A stretch of 64,000 nucleotides of DNA from Haematobia irritans (lineage: Eukaryota; Arthropoda; Insecta; Diptera; Muscidae), in the NCBI RefSeq assembly GCF_050003625.1, contig NC_134397.1, positions 221,278,537-221,342,536 of the forward strand, read 5' to 3'. Positions within the stretch are counted from its first letter, which is position 1. Each line of letters opens with the position of its first letter. Of the stretch, positions 32,431 to 43,642 are shown piece after piece. The notes beneath the pieces are model-generated. The model had not been told where the DNA came from, searched no databases, and saw nothing but the letters and a program-made list of their open reading frames with translations. The position numbers and the translations under genes are program-made.

Positions 32431-33512
32431 TATACCGTTCACCACTACTGTGGTACAGGGTATAATAAGTTTGTGCATTTGTATGTAACGCCAAGAAGGA
32501 AAAGTCTGAGACCCATCGTTTAGTATACCGATCGTCTTAGAATTAAATTCTGAGTCGATTTAGCGATGTCCGTCTGTCTGTCTGTCTGTCTGTCCGTCTG
32601 TCTGTCTGTTGGTGTATTTTTGTGTGCAAAGTACAGCTCGCAGTTTTAGTCCGATTGTCCTAAAATTTGGTATAGGGTCCTGTTTCGGCTCAAAGACGAT
32701 CCCTATTGATTATGGAAAAAATCGGTTCAGATTTAGATATAGCTGCCATATATATCTTTCACCGATCTGGTCATAATTGGCGTGTATATCAACCGATCTT
32801 CCTCAAATTCCGTAAATCCGAAAATTTTATGAGTCTCGAAAAACTAGCCAAATATCATCCAAATCGGTTCAGATTTAGATATAGCTCCCATATATAGCTT
32901 TCGCCCGATTTACACTCATATGACCACAGAGGCCAATCTTTTACTCCGATTTAATTGAAATTTTGCACAGGAAGTAGAATTAGCATTGTAGCTATGCGTG
33001 CCAAATTTGGTTGAAATCGGTTCAGATTTAGATATATCTCCCATATATATGTTTTTCTGATTTCGACAAAAATGGTCAAAATACCAACATTTTCCTTGTA
33101 AAATCGCCACTGCTTAGTCGAAAAATTGTACGAATGACTCTAATTTTCCTAAACTTCTAATACATATATATCGAGCGATAAATAAAATATCGAGCGATAA
33201 AAAATAAATAAACTTTTGGAAAGTTTCTTTAAAATTGCTTCAGATTTAAAAGTTTCCCATATTTTTTTTACTAACATTGTGTTCCACCCTAGTGCATTAG
33301 CCGATTTAAATTTTGAGTCTATAGATTTTGTAGAAGTCTATTAAATTCTGTCCAGATCGAGTGATATTTAAATGTACGTATTTGGGACAAACCTTTATAT
33401 ATAGTCCCCAACACATTTGACGGATGTGATATGGTATCGAAAATTTAGATCTACAAAGTGGTGCAGGGTATAATATAGTCGGCCCCGCCCGACTTTAGAC
33501 TTTCCTTACTTG
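32431..33512 (-). mobile_element. HINE family A, copy with long GTCY microsatellite
   Basis: On this strand it runs from TATACCGTTCACCACTACTG to GGTGCAGGGTATAATATAGT, the hairpin AGTCGGCCCCGCCCGACT and the TTCCTTACTTG end before TTT. A pure GTCT/GTCC tetranucleotide run of about 40 bases lies near 32565-32608. It is nested in the hAT-like composite. Confidence 0.8.
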
Positions 33513-34389
33513 TTTAATCATGTAAAAGTAAAGAATTTCATAATTTCACTACCGATTTCCAGATAGGAGGCCATTCGAAAATGACACCAAACTCTATTTC
33601 CCCACTTATTCCCCACTCGATGTTATTTTAAAGTAGAGGCTTTAATCTAATGGCGATTTCGATTGGGAAAAAAGGTGCAACATTCTCGAAATTGATTGCA
33701 ACATATCAAGGACACTGTCATAGATTTTGGATCCTTTATACCTCACAATATTATAAATTAACAATAACTTTAGAATTACACTATCATTTGGGCGAAATGT
33801 CAATTAGGGAAAAAGTAGTGTAACACCAAGGCAACATATTTTTTGCGAATCGAAAACGCCCTAAATAAGCTATAAATATTTTCCATATTGGTGTTGAATG
33901 CATTTTTATAAACTTCTTTAAGAATAAATGAAAAATACGAAATTTTAAGTCCATTTTTCTACTGTATATCTCTATTAAATGGACATTCGTATAAAAACTA
34001 TAGCTGATATTTTTTTGGGTTCTTTTTTGTATTTTTTCTCACTCTTCAATAGATATAATAGGTCAAATAGTACTATTTGGTCACAATTCAAGAATCAAGT
34101 TTTCACAACAAACTCATAGAGCTCTTGATGTAATTGAGGTAGTTCCTCAGAATAGCAATTTTTATTCTACATGCTGTTAATGCAAGTAAAAACAGAAGAA
34201 AAAAAATTAAAGTTTGTAACATTAGGTTTATTTCAGTAGTGAAAGGGTTAATTTTATTTATTATACTGAACAGATTTCGAAAATTCCCCACAAAAAAATT
34301 AATTTAATTTAAACTTAATTTTTTTAAATTTAATTTTTATGAATGTGCTGCTGATGAACTCCCCAATTGTTTAGCAACCGTACAGCTAT
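33513..34389. repeat. Interior of the composite; repeat shared with 56655-56860
   Basis: From about 33550 to 33920, pieces such as CTCTATTTCCCCACTTA, TTTAAAGTAGAGGCTTTAAT and AATAAGCTATAAATATT recur in the same order at 56700-56860, next to a small secreted protein gene. The nature of the repeat is unknown. The remainder is AT-rich and featureless. Confidence 0.5.
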
Positions 34390-36303
34390 GGCTCGTACTT
34401 ATAGAACTAATGGAGGTTCCAGAGACATAACTAAGAACTTAGTAAGGATTCTATCTAAATAAAGGAACGGTATATCAATCTGTCACATTATCGCGCAGAG
34501 TTTAGCGAATAAGATAGACGAATTCAGATACATATTTGTATCTTGACATTATATGCGTCTCAGAGACCTGGTTACGCTCATCAATTGCCAATGGATTGAT
34601 AAATTTAAGGGGATATTCCGTGTTCAGATATGATAGGGGGTCGCAATATTTGTGAGGAATAACTTGAAGGCAAAGTTTCGTACGAAATCTACCTGCGATG
34701 AGAGAATAGATTATGTTTTTATTGAATTTGTGTGTACTTCTAGGAAAATTTTAGTTGGATGTTGTTATCGACCCAATAATATGTTACAATAAGTTTGGAT
34801 CAGTTTCAGATTAAATTAGGATCCATTACATTGGGGTATGAAGACGTAATTATTACCGGTGATTTTAATTCGAATATTCTCGTAAATTCCACATTAACAG
34901 ATAATATGTTGGCTATTGGGTTATATACAACTAATAATACGAATCCAACACATTTTACATCCTCTTCTAACACTCTTTTGGATTTGTTCTTTGTCTGACG
35001 TCCTTCTATACGACCAGATTTCGGCTCCTTGTTTCTCGAAACACGACCTTATATTCCTGTCTTATAAACTTGAACTTCAAAAGGATCAGATCGAATACAC
35101 GTACCATGATTTTCGTAATTTGAATTATATTGAGCTTCACGATATGTTTGGACAAATAAATTGGCATGACATGTACGAACTCATCTCTGTTGACCAGCAA
35201 TTTAATTTTTTGCGGAATGCTATATATGAACTTTATAACGCGATCTTATAACAAATACAAATCTTTTTAAGTAGTTCGGTAGTGAGTGTTTGGGGAAACT
35301 TAACCAGGACCTTGATCGTGTGTTTCGGTGGGCAAGGGCCAATGGTCTGCTACTAAATCCACAAAAGTCTAAATGTTTGATTATACACAAGAATAGAAGG
35401 TTATCTTTCTCGAATGCTGATATTATGATAGATGGACAGAAAATCGATGTAGTCACTGGTGCTAAGAATTTAGGAGTGGTATTCAATACCACTTTGAGTT
35501 GGTCGGGTCATGTAAACACGGTCGATGGACAGACATATGCTAAATTACGTTCTTTATGGGTTACTCATTCCTACACACCAGTCAATATTCGACTTCTCCT
35601 GGCGAAAAGTCTTTTGATACCGGGTTTAATTTACGGATATGAACTCTTCGCGAATTGTGACTCCGTGAGCAAAAATAGGCTTAACGTGGTATTCAATAGT
35701 ATAGTTCGTTATGTGTATGGGTTACGCAGGACCGATCATGTTTCGCATGTTACAGACTCCCTCTTTGGCTTTAGTTTTAATACCCTGCTTAATGTCAAAT
35801 CGTTAGTATTTCTACATAAATTGATTTATTTACAGACGAAAACCAAGCTATCTCTATGATAGAATTCGGTTTACGAGATGTGATAGGAATATAAGTCTTG
35901 TATCCGAATGACAGTTCTTTATTGGCACGATACGTCTCTGGAACACTCTACCACCCGATATACAATGCATCAGCAACAATGCATCTTTTAAGAAGAATAT
36001 TCAAAATTTATTTCACAATTAGAATATTTAATATTAAAAGTTTGCTTGTAGATATAATATTGACTCACAATTTCATCATCATCAAGAATGCAATGGATTG
36101 CAATATTAAAAGTAATATTCTTTATTTTTTCTTTAATATTAATTTTTATTTTATTTATTTTTTCTTTTTTCTTTTATCTTTAAAATTTAAAATTTATACT
36201 TATTATAAGTCGGAGATGTTTTAACATTTATAATCCTGCACGGTAATTATAAGATTTTAATCTTGTTGTTTAGGTACTCAATAAAATGAAATGAAATGAA
36301 AAA
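34390..36303 (+). mobile_element. Non-LTR retrotransposon (LINE) fragment with internal deletion
   Basis: Endonuclease-domain motifs appear in order in shifting frames: AQSLANKIDEFR (about 34488), CVSETWL (about 34555), ITGDFNSNI (about 34855), NPTHF and LLDLFFV (to 34997). A linker follows (HDFRNLNYIELHDMFGQINW, 35107-35166). Then comes the C-terminal part of a reverse transcriptase at 35290-35859 (LNPQKSKCLII, NLGVVFNTTLSWSGHV). The fingers and palm with the YADD motif are absent, so an internal deletion joins linker to post-catalytic sequence. Several frameshifts and stops make it inactive. It ends in an AATGAAATGAAATGA tail, typical of LINE 3' ends. I cannot fix the clade (jockey or CR1-like). 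Confidence 0.78.
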
Positions 36304-36401
36304 AACCCAAATTTGTCGAAATTCCCCAACTCAAAAATGTTGTCCACATCCACGAAAAATATCCCCGATTTGGGGAAAAATCCGCAATACTGATAACACT
36401 G
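36304..36401. repeat. Right end of the hAT-like composite
   Basis: CCCCAACTCAAAAATGTTGTC to CAATACTGATAACACTG, the inverted partner of the left end at 31494. Confidence 0.65.
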
Positions 36402-36409
36402 CGCCTGAC

Positions 36410-37409
36410 AGTATCATATTAGGACAATAATAATATTAGGACAATTTTCTTAAAAATTTTAATTAATTTTTAAGAACGTTCATAATCATTGTTTTTGGAA
36501 TACTTATTTTGAGGATCTTTGATCGCAAATAGTGAAGGTAAATTCAATAAATTATATCTGAATTCTAATTTTAAATTTATAGAAACTAGATGTAAATTTA
36601 GGAGCATCTTTGAATCGAAATCAATACGAAAATCCTAAAGGGAAGGTCAAAATCTGCGAATGAAATTAAACTTTTTTTTTAGTGTTTATTGATGAAGATG
36701 GGAGAGCGAAACTAACCCCGCTCCACGCCCCACTAAAAAAGTGTAATTGGATCCAAAAATGTTGACTTTTCCTTAAATATTTTGGTATTGATTCCGACCC
36801 AAAGATGCAGCTCCTTTAAAATACAGTTTTTAGGAATCAGTATTTAAATTTAAGTTATATAAAATTCGATTTCTTTTTGTGTTATATTATTACTGTTTTA
36901 AAATTTCTTTTAATTAAAATTTCTTTATTTTAAGGAAATTTGTCCTGAATATTATGTAAATTGCGTGACCTAAAATGTAGGTTACATAATCTTTCATATT
37001 AGGTCAATATATATTTCAGTGTAGGAAATTTCGAGATATGCCAAATCTTCTGGATCAATATTGCTAATAGTCCCAATTTCATGAAGATCAAAATTATTAT
37101 GCTTTGACCTTTGGCTTACGACATAATTACGATGATCAATAGAGGCGATCAAGTCTTAGCCACTTTTCTGTGAAACCAAACAATATTTACAAAAAAATCT
37201 ATTACATTTTGGTGCAGTTTTTCGATGTTTAATAGTTTTGTTTTCATCGCACATCGTAATTGTTAGCTTCAATGAATGAAGTTTTAGGAATGAGTAAAAT
37301 AAAGAAAATTATGATCGTTCATAAATCATACTTAAATTACCAGCTGATGAAGTTGCACGTTTCAAAATATCGATGGGAAATTATGAGTTCGCTGTCAAAT
37401 AAAAAAAAA
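36410..37409. other. Intergenic with a decayed MITE
   Basis: Sequence at 36735-37022 (TTGGTATTGATTCCGACCCA, closing TTCAGTG then TA) is a decayed relative of the 14231 MITE. The remainder is AT-rich with no gene. Confidence 0.35.
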
Positions 37410-39414
37410 CAAGTATATACGGCCGCAAGTTCGGCCAGGCCGAATCTTATGTACCCACCACCATGGATTGCGTAGAAACTTCTACGAAAGACTGTCATCC
37501 ACAATCGAATTACTTGGGTTGTGGTATCTTAAAACTTCTTAACATCGTTTTCTAAATTGTGATTTAGTCCATACATGGTATATATTAGACAAAAAAGTTA
37601 TGTATAGTTAAGTCTACAAATAATTACGAATCGATATGGACTTTTTGTAAGTAGAGAGCCAGGATTGAAATATGAGGGTCGCTTATATGGGGGCTATATA
37701 CAATTATGAACTTGATATGGACCAATTTTTGTGTGATTGGGGATCGATTTATCTGAGGGCCATATATAACTATAGACCGATATGGACCTAGTTAGGCATG
37801 GTTGTTAACGACCATATACTAGCACAATGTACCAAATTTCAACTCACTCGGATGAAATTTGCTCCCCCAAGAGGTTCCAAAACCAAATCTCAGGATCGGT
37901 TTATATGGGGCTATGTACGATTATGGACTGATATGGACCACTTTTGGCATGGTTGTTAAATATCATATACTACCACCACGTACCAAATTTCAAGCAGATC
38001 GGATGAATTTTGCTTCTCCAAAAGGCACCGGAGGTCAAATCTGGGCATCGGTTTATATGGGAGCTATATATAATTATGGACTGATAGGAACCAATTCCTG
38101 CATGGTTATTGGATACCATATACTAACATCACGTACCAAATTTCAAACGAATGGCAAGAATTTTGCTCTTCCAAGGGGCTCTGGAGGTCAAATCTGGGGA
38201 TCGGTTTATATGGGGCCTATATATAATTATGGACCGATATCGACCAATTTTTGCATGGGAGTTTGAGGCCATATATTAACACCACGTACCAAATTTCAAC
38301 TGAATCAGATGAATTTTGGTCTTCCAAGAGGTTCCGGAGGTCAAATCTGGTGATCGGTTTATATGGGGGCTATATATAATTATGAACCGATGTGGACCAA
38401 TTTTTGCATGGTTGTTAAGACCATATACTAACATCACGTACAAAATTTCAGCCGGATCGGATGAAATTTGCTTCTCTTAGCGGCCTCGCAAGCCAAATCG
38501 GGGGATCGGTTTATATGGGGACTATATATAATTATGGACCGATGTCGACCAATTTTTGCACGGTTGTTAGAGACCATATACTGACACCATGTACCAAATT
38601 TCAGCCGGATCGGATGAAATTTGCTTCTCTTAGGGGCCTCGCAAGCCAAATCGTGGGATCGGTTTATATAGGGGCTATATATAATTATTGACCGATGTGG
38701 ACCAATTTTTGCATGGTTGTTAGAGACCATATACTGACACCATGTACCAAATTGCAGCCGGATCGGATGAAATTTGCTTCTCTTAGGGGCCTCGAAAGCC
38801 AAATCGGGGGATCGGTTTATATGGGGGCTATATATAATTATGGACCGATGTGGACCAATTTTTGCATGGTTGTTACAGACAATATTCTAACACCATGTAC
38901 CAAATTTCAGACGGATCGGATGAAATTTGCTTCTCTTAGAGGCCTCGCAAGCCAAATCGGAGGATCGGTTTATATGGGGGCTATATATAATTATGGACCG
39001 ATGTGGACCAATTTTTGCATGATTGTTAGAGACCATATACTAACACCATGTACCAAATTTCAGCCGGATCAGATGAAATTTGCTTCTCTTAGAGGCCTCG
39101 CAAGCCAAATTTTGGGGTCCGTTTATATGGGGGCTATACGTAAAAGTGGACCGATATGGCCCATTTGCAATACCATCCGACCTACATCAATAACAACTAC
39201 TTGTGCCAAGTTTCAAGTCGATAGCTTGTTTCGTTCGGAAGTTAGCGTGATTTCAACAGACGGACGGACGGACGGACGGACATGCTCAGATCGACTCAGA
39301 ATTTCACCACGACCCAGAATATATATACTTTATGGGGTCTTAGAGCAATATTTCGATGTGTTACAAACGGAATGACAAAGTTAATATACCCCCCATCCTA
39401 TGGTGGTGGGTATA
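37410..39414 (+). mobile_element. HINE family B, long complete copy
   Basis: It runs from CAAGTATATACGGCCGCAAG and the TTCGGCCAGGCCGAA hairpin to CCTATGGTGGTGGGTATA. GGATCGGTTTATAT repeats start at 38503, 38656, 38809 and 38962, exactly 153 bases apart. A GGAC microsatellite lies at 39259-39281. The units keep one frame open for up to 226 codons (38695-39375), but that frame contains only repeat sequence and the microsatellite. It is not a gene. Confidence 0.85.
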
Positions 39415-40904
39415 AAAAAACAACTAAAATAAAATTAATTTTTCCCATTAGTTATGTTGAAAATTTGAATGCCCTTTTTTACATTTGCAAAAGTCAAAAA
39501 TTAAGAATAAGTTCTCACACATAATTTGTTATGTGAAATCATTGATGCCGTCTTATTTCATATTAGCTTATAGTGTTCTTAGTTTTTTTTTCTTATTCTC
39601 ATAATATGGATTACGATTGTTTTTGATTTCAAAGAGGTTAATGTGGGCAATTTATTTCTATGATGAAGGTCTCAAAGAATCATTGGAAAACTTCAATGTT
39701 TGTAAGTTTCAATATTTTTCGATGATTACTTTTTTGTCACGCATACGGAAATCTTTTGTTTTTTTTGAGACTTGCTAGCATTATTTACTATTGTCTTCAT
39801 TTGTTTACATTGTATCATTGGCGGATTGTTTCATTATATTTTGCAAAAAGAAACTAAAACAAAAAAATACGTGAAACGATCATTGACCTTAACCACCTTA
39901 ACCTTTACGTCAAAATCCTATGTACATAGAGAGAAGTTATTATATTTCGGATGGATGGTAATAATGTCCGGTGGTTGCAAGCACTAAGTATTTGCCAGCA
40001 AAACAGTGTGGGGAAATTAACTATTGAACATTATAAAAATGTGCCTGTTTTGGGGGGGGGGGGGAGAATTTACTATATACTTAAAACAATGACAGCCCTT
40101 TGTAACATTTATTGAAATCATTAGGTTCGATATCGGGGTTACCACGTGTTTTATATCAAATCCCTAAAAATGCAAAAAATAACTAAAAAATCATTCGATT
40201 TTTTTTCTTGCAACTAATAGTCTTATGTCATTACTCTCGGAATTCGGATGTTATTGAATGTGTCGTAATGATGATTGACCATATTGTTGTGAATGGACTT
40301 TTATCTAAATTTGAAAAATTATACTTTGATTATAAAATATGATAACCGACAATTTGGTGTTCAAAGGTATTCAACATTCGTTGTTTGTTGTAATTAGTTG
40401 ATCTATTTGTTTTAATTGAATAACGAACATAAAGGCGTAATAAATTTATTAACAGCATCAACAACAAATAAATCAGTAGCATAACTATTTGAAAATTGAG
40501 CTAAATTTTTTTGTTAATAGGTGACAATGACTGATGATTGACTATCGAACTGTGTGACAGCAGGTAAGCTACCGATGAAATGTGGTGCTGATGATGTTGA
40601 CAGCGATGATGATTTTAATGTAGATGATACTGTGAAATGATTTAACAACACGTTTTGTTAAAGATTTAATGATGGAATGTATTTCCAATGCAATACGCAG
40701 GTATTTTGGGAAAATTATATTCATTTAATTTGGGTTAAAGTAACAGAAAAATTAAAAAGAAACCTTGAATTAAGAGGAAAACATAGTTAAATGTTCAACA
40801 AATTCAACAAATGACTTCAATTGATATGGATTACCTGAATAGAATTTTCATATTAACTTTATATAAAGGGAATAAATGTGACTTCAATCAGACTACATTA
40901 AAAA
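39415..40904. other. Intergenic, no supported gene
   Basis: AT-rich unique-looking sequence with a run of 13 G at 40052-40064 and GATGATGATGTTGACAGC near 40590. No RNA gene or coding frame can be supported. Confidence 0.35.
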
Positions 40905-41066
40905 AAGGCATGTCTGGTTCCAAAGGTTTTGTCTTTACACTAATGATTTTGGTATTGATTCTGAACCAAAGAAAAGGAGAATTGATGTAAGGATACCTTA
41001 AATTTGAGTTTTGCGTACTAGATAAAAATTACAAAAAATATTATTATATGTGAAAATTTTATTCCT
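40905..41066. repeat. MITE fragment of the 14231 type
   Basis: AAAAAAAGGCATGTCTGGTT, GGTTTTGTCTTTACACTAA and GAATTGATGTAAGGATACC match the left half of 14231-14807 in order. It is cut off by the following minisatellite. Confidence 0.6.
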
Positions 41067-41362
41067 ATAGAAAAATTTTGCCAACATTTTATTTCTATAG
41101 AAAATTATGTCAAAATTTTATTTCAATAGAAAATTTTGTCAAAATTTTAATGCTATAGAAAACTTTGTAAAAATTTTATTTCTATAGAAAATTTTATTTT
41201 TATAGCAAATTTTGTCAAAATTTTATTTCCATAGAAAATTTTCTAAAAATTTCATTTCTATAGAAAATTTTCTCAAAATACTATTTATATAGCAAATGTT
41301 CGCAAAATTTTATTTGTATAGAAAATTTTGTTAAAAAAAATTTTGCCAAACTTTTATTTCTA
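41067..41362. repeat. TTTCTATAGAAAA minisatellite array
   Basis: Units of about 29 bases (TCAAAATTTTATTTCTATAG, then AAAATTTTG) in the opposite orientation to 18690-19885. The array is interrupted by the element at 41363 and continues at 43167. Confidence 0.85.
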
Positions 41363-42596
41363 CACTGTTAGAAAAATATGTTTTTCATATGTTCCGATAT
41401 AAACAAAATGTGTTTCGGGCACGATTTTAAACCACAATATATTTAAGTGCGAACATGTAATTTTCCTAAACTAACACTAAATGTTTGGGACATCTGTGTT
41501 AATATGTTAGAATATATTATGTTTGGGGCATGAATATTTCATAAAAATCATATGTGTGAATACAAACATATATAAATTTACAAATTTCAACTAAACATAC
41601 ATATGTTGTGATATTTTATTCAAAGCGACAGAGAGAGTATAGAGAGAAATAGAGATGGAAACCGGGAGAGTTGACGAAAGATATCAATATAACACAGCAA
41701 AAGAGTCAAAAGAGTCAAAAGAGAACAATTTCTGTGAAACCGCTTGTATGTTGTTTCGGAAAACTGTTTTATGATAAGGCCAAAAATTTGATATGTTTAA
41801 GTCTAAATATTATTTAATTTGAATAAAGAGAATATATATTCTGAACCAAGAGAATAGACATTTGAAAAACAAACAGCTTATGTTTTCGCCTTGAGAGCAG
41901 CATTTTATGTATGTGTGGACATGTGTTTTGTTTATCATTTTGGCATTACTTTTTTCTTGGTTCGTTAAAAGAAATCAGGGGTCTTCATAAAAATAACGAA
42001 AGGGCACTATACTCTTTTTAGAGTTGGGACGGTAAAATGAAATAAGGAGGAAATAGTGAAAAATTACACAGTAAAATGTAAAAAAACAAAGTTTAGTTTC
42101 TCTTTATTAAAAAGTAGTCCACGAGGAGTTGACGGACACCATCAAATATAAAAGCGGGCATTAAGTTCGACTTTTACAGCTAAAACAATTTAAAAAGTTT
42201 ATTTTCTTTAAAATGAATTATTAAAGAAAAATAAAAGGAATTTTAGAGCGATGGTGTTAAATGCTAGTAAAAAACTGTTCACTCCTAAATAAATTTATGT
42301 TTATATTATAAAATTATGTATGTATGTTTATACTCGACTCCACGTTCTTCTTTTGTTAGTTTTTGAATTCCTTCCAAATTTTAAAGTTTTGTACAAAAAC
42401 AGTTTTTTATTACAAGATTGTTATTTTTGCAATAAAAAATAATATTTTATCCAAAAATCATTCAATTTCGTTTATATCAAGCACTGTTACTGACTATAAA
42501 TCTTTAATAACGCACATTTCGATGTTTCATTTAAAAAAATTAATATAGTATAAATATAAATGTGTAAATTAAAAAAAAAAAAACAAAAAAAAATGT

Positions 42597-42669
42597 TCGG
42601 TCGGAGCAGGGATTGAACCCACGACCCTTTGCATGCAAGGCAGACATGCTAACCACTGCTCCACGTGGC
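42597..42669 (-). repeat. tRNA-like module Y with pol III terminator
   Basis: On the minus strand it runs from CCACGTGGAGCAGTGGTTAG through GCCTTGCATGCAAAGGG to B box GGTTCAATCCC, then CCGACCGAAC, and immediately a run of nine T. All the cis parts for pol III transcription of a transcript of about 80 nt are visible. Confidence 0.65.
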
Positions 42670-42780
42670 AAACAAATGTATGTTTCTGTTAAATAATGTT
42701 ATGTTTGCATGGGCTCGTGGGCGCTGCAAACTATGCTATATAAATGTAACTTAAAACGATAATTATCTACTGGTGACTAT

Positions 42781-42857
42781 AACAGCTACGTAGCCCAGTG
42801 GATAGTGTGTTGGCTTACAAACTGTATGGTCCTCGGTTCGATTCTCCGTGCAGGCGA
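42781..42857 (+). repeat. tRNA-like module X
   Basis: A-box region TAGCCCAGTGGATAGTGTG, an anticodon-like arm GGCTTACAAACTG and B box GGTTCGATTCTC. No run of four T follows closely, so termination would be further downstream. Confidence 0.6.
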
Positions 42858-43642
42858 AAGGTAAAATTTAAAAAAATTTATAAAAGTGAATAATTTCTTC
42901 AACATTATTTGTATTACAGAGAAAGGTGCCAATAAATAAAAAATTTCGTGGAAGTGAAAATTACGAGTATGTTAGGGAATGAGCACAATCGTGTTTGGGA
43001 AAAATTCTTCCAAGCATATAATATTTTTGGCTCAAAATGCTTCCAAACATATAATATGTTCACATAAAACAAACATATTAATGTTTCGGCAGTATGCAAT
43101 AATATATGTGCTTCCTGCAAAATATGTTTGGAACATATGTTAAAGAAGCGATTTTTTTTGAGGGTGTATAGAAGGTTTTCTCAACATTTTATTTCAACAG
43201 AAAATTTTTCAAAATTTTATTTGTATAGAAAATTTGTCAAAATTTTATTATACCCTCCACCATAGGATGGGGGGTATATTAACTTTGTCATTCCGTTTGT
43301 AACACATCGAAATATTGCTCTAATCGTAGTGAAATTCTGAGTCGATCTGAGCATGTCCGTCAGTCTGTTGAAATCACGCTAACTTCCGAACGAAACAAGC
43401 TATCGACTTGAAACTTTGCACAAGTAGTTGTTATTGATGTAGGTCGGATGGTATTGCAAATGGGCCATATCGGTCCACTTTTACGTATAGCCCCCATATA
43501 AACGGACCCCCAAATTTGGCTTGCTAATCCTCTAAGAGAAGCAAATTTCATCCGATCCGGCTGAAATTTGGTACATGGTGTTAGTATATGGTCTCTAACA
43601 ACCATGCAAAAATTGGTCCACATCGGTCCACTTTTACGTATA

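Larger units (their letters stand above)
31494..36401. mobile_element. hAT-like composite element with nested insertions (4908 bp)
   Basis: The left end is CAGTGTTGCCAGTATTTTTC. The right end, read inward, is CAGTGTTATCAGTATTGCGG. The exact 8-base sequence CGCCTGAC flanks both (31486-31493, 36402-36409), as expected for a hAT (or P) superfamily insertion. Both end regions contain GTCCCCAAA / TTCCCCAA stretches. A SINE, a family A HINE and a LINE fragment are nested inside. I see no hAT transposase, so the element is non-autonomous or its gene is gone. Confidence 0.75.
41363..43166. mobile_element. CAC/GTG element (1804 bp) with paired tRNA-like modules
   Basis: It begins CACTGTTAGAAAAATATG and ends GATTTTTTTTGAGGGTG, with TA on both sides (41361-41362, 43167-43168). 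It is inserted in the minisatellite unit TTTCTATAGAA, which restores on excision. It is the same family as 27933-29453 in opposite orientation. tRNA-like modules lie at 42597-42669 (-) and 42781-42857 (+), 5' ends facing, about 110 bases apart. It is non-coding. Confidence 0.82.

Noticed and set aside
32563..32610. CRISPR-like short repeat
   Set aside because: It is a GTCT/GTCC microsatellite characteristic of HINE/mini-me elements. There are no spacers and the genome is eukaryotic.
34795..35251. Separate host genes at 34795-34998 and 34916-35251
   Set aside because: They are overlapping frames of one decayed LINE endonuclease region linked by frameshifts.
38695..39375. 226-codon frame in HINE B
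   Set aside because: The repeat period of 153 is a multiple of three, so frames persist. The sequence is repeat units plus a GGAC microsatellite, and other copies of the element carry stops.
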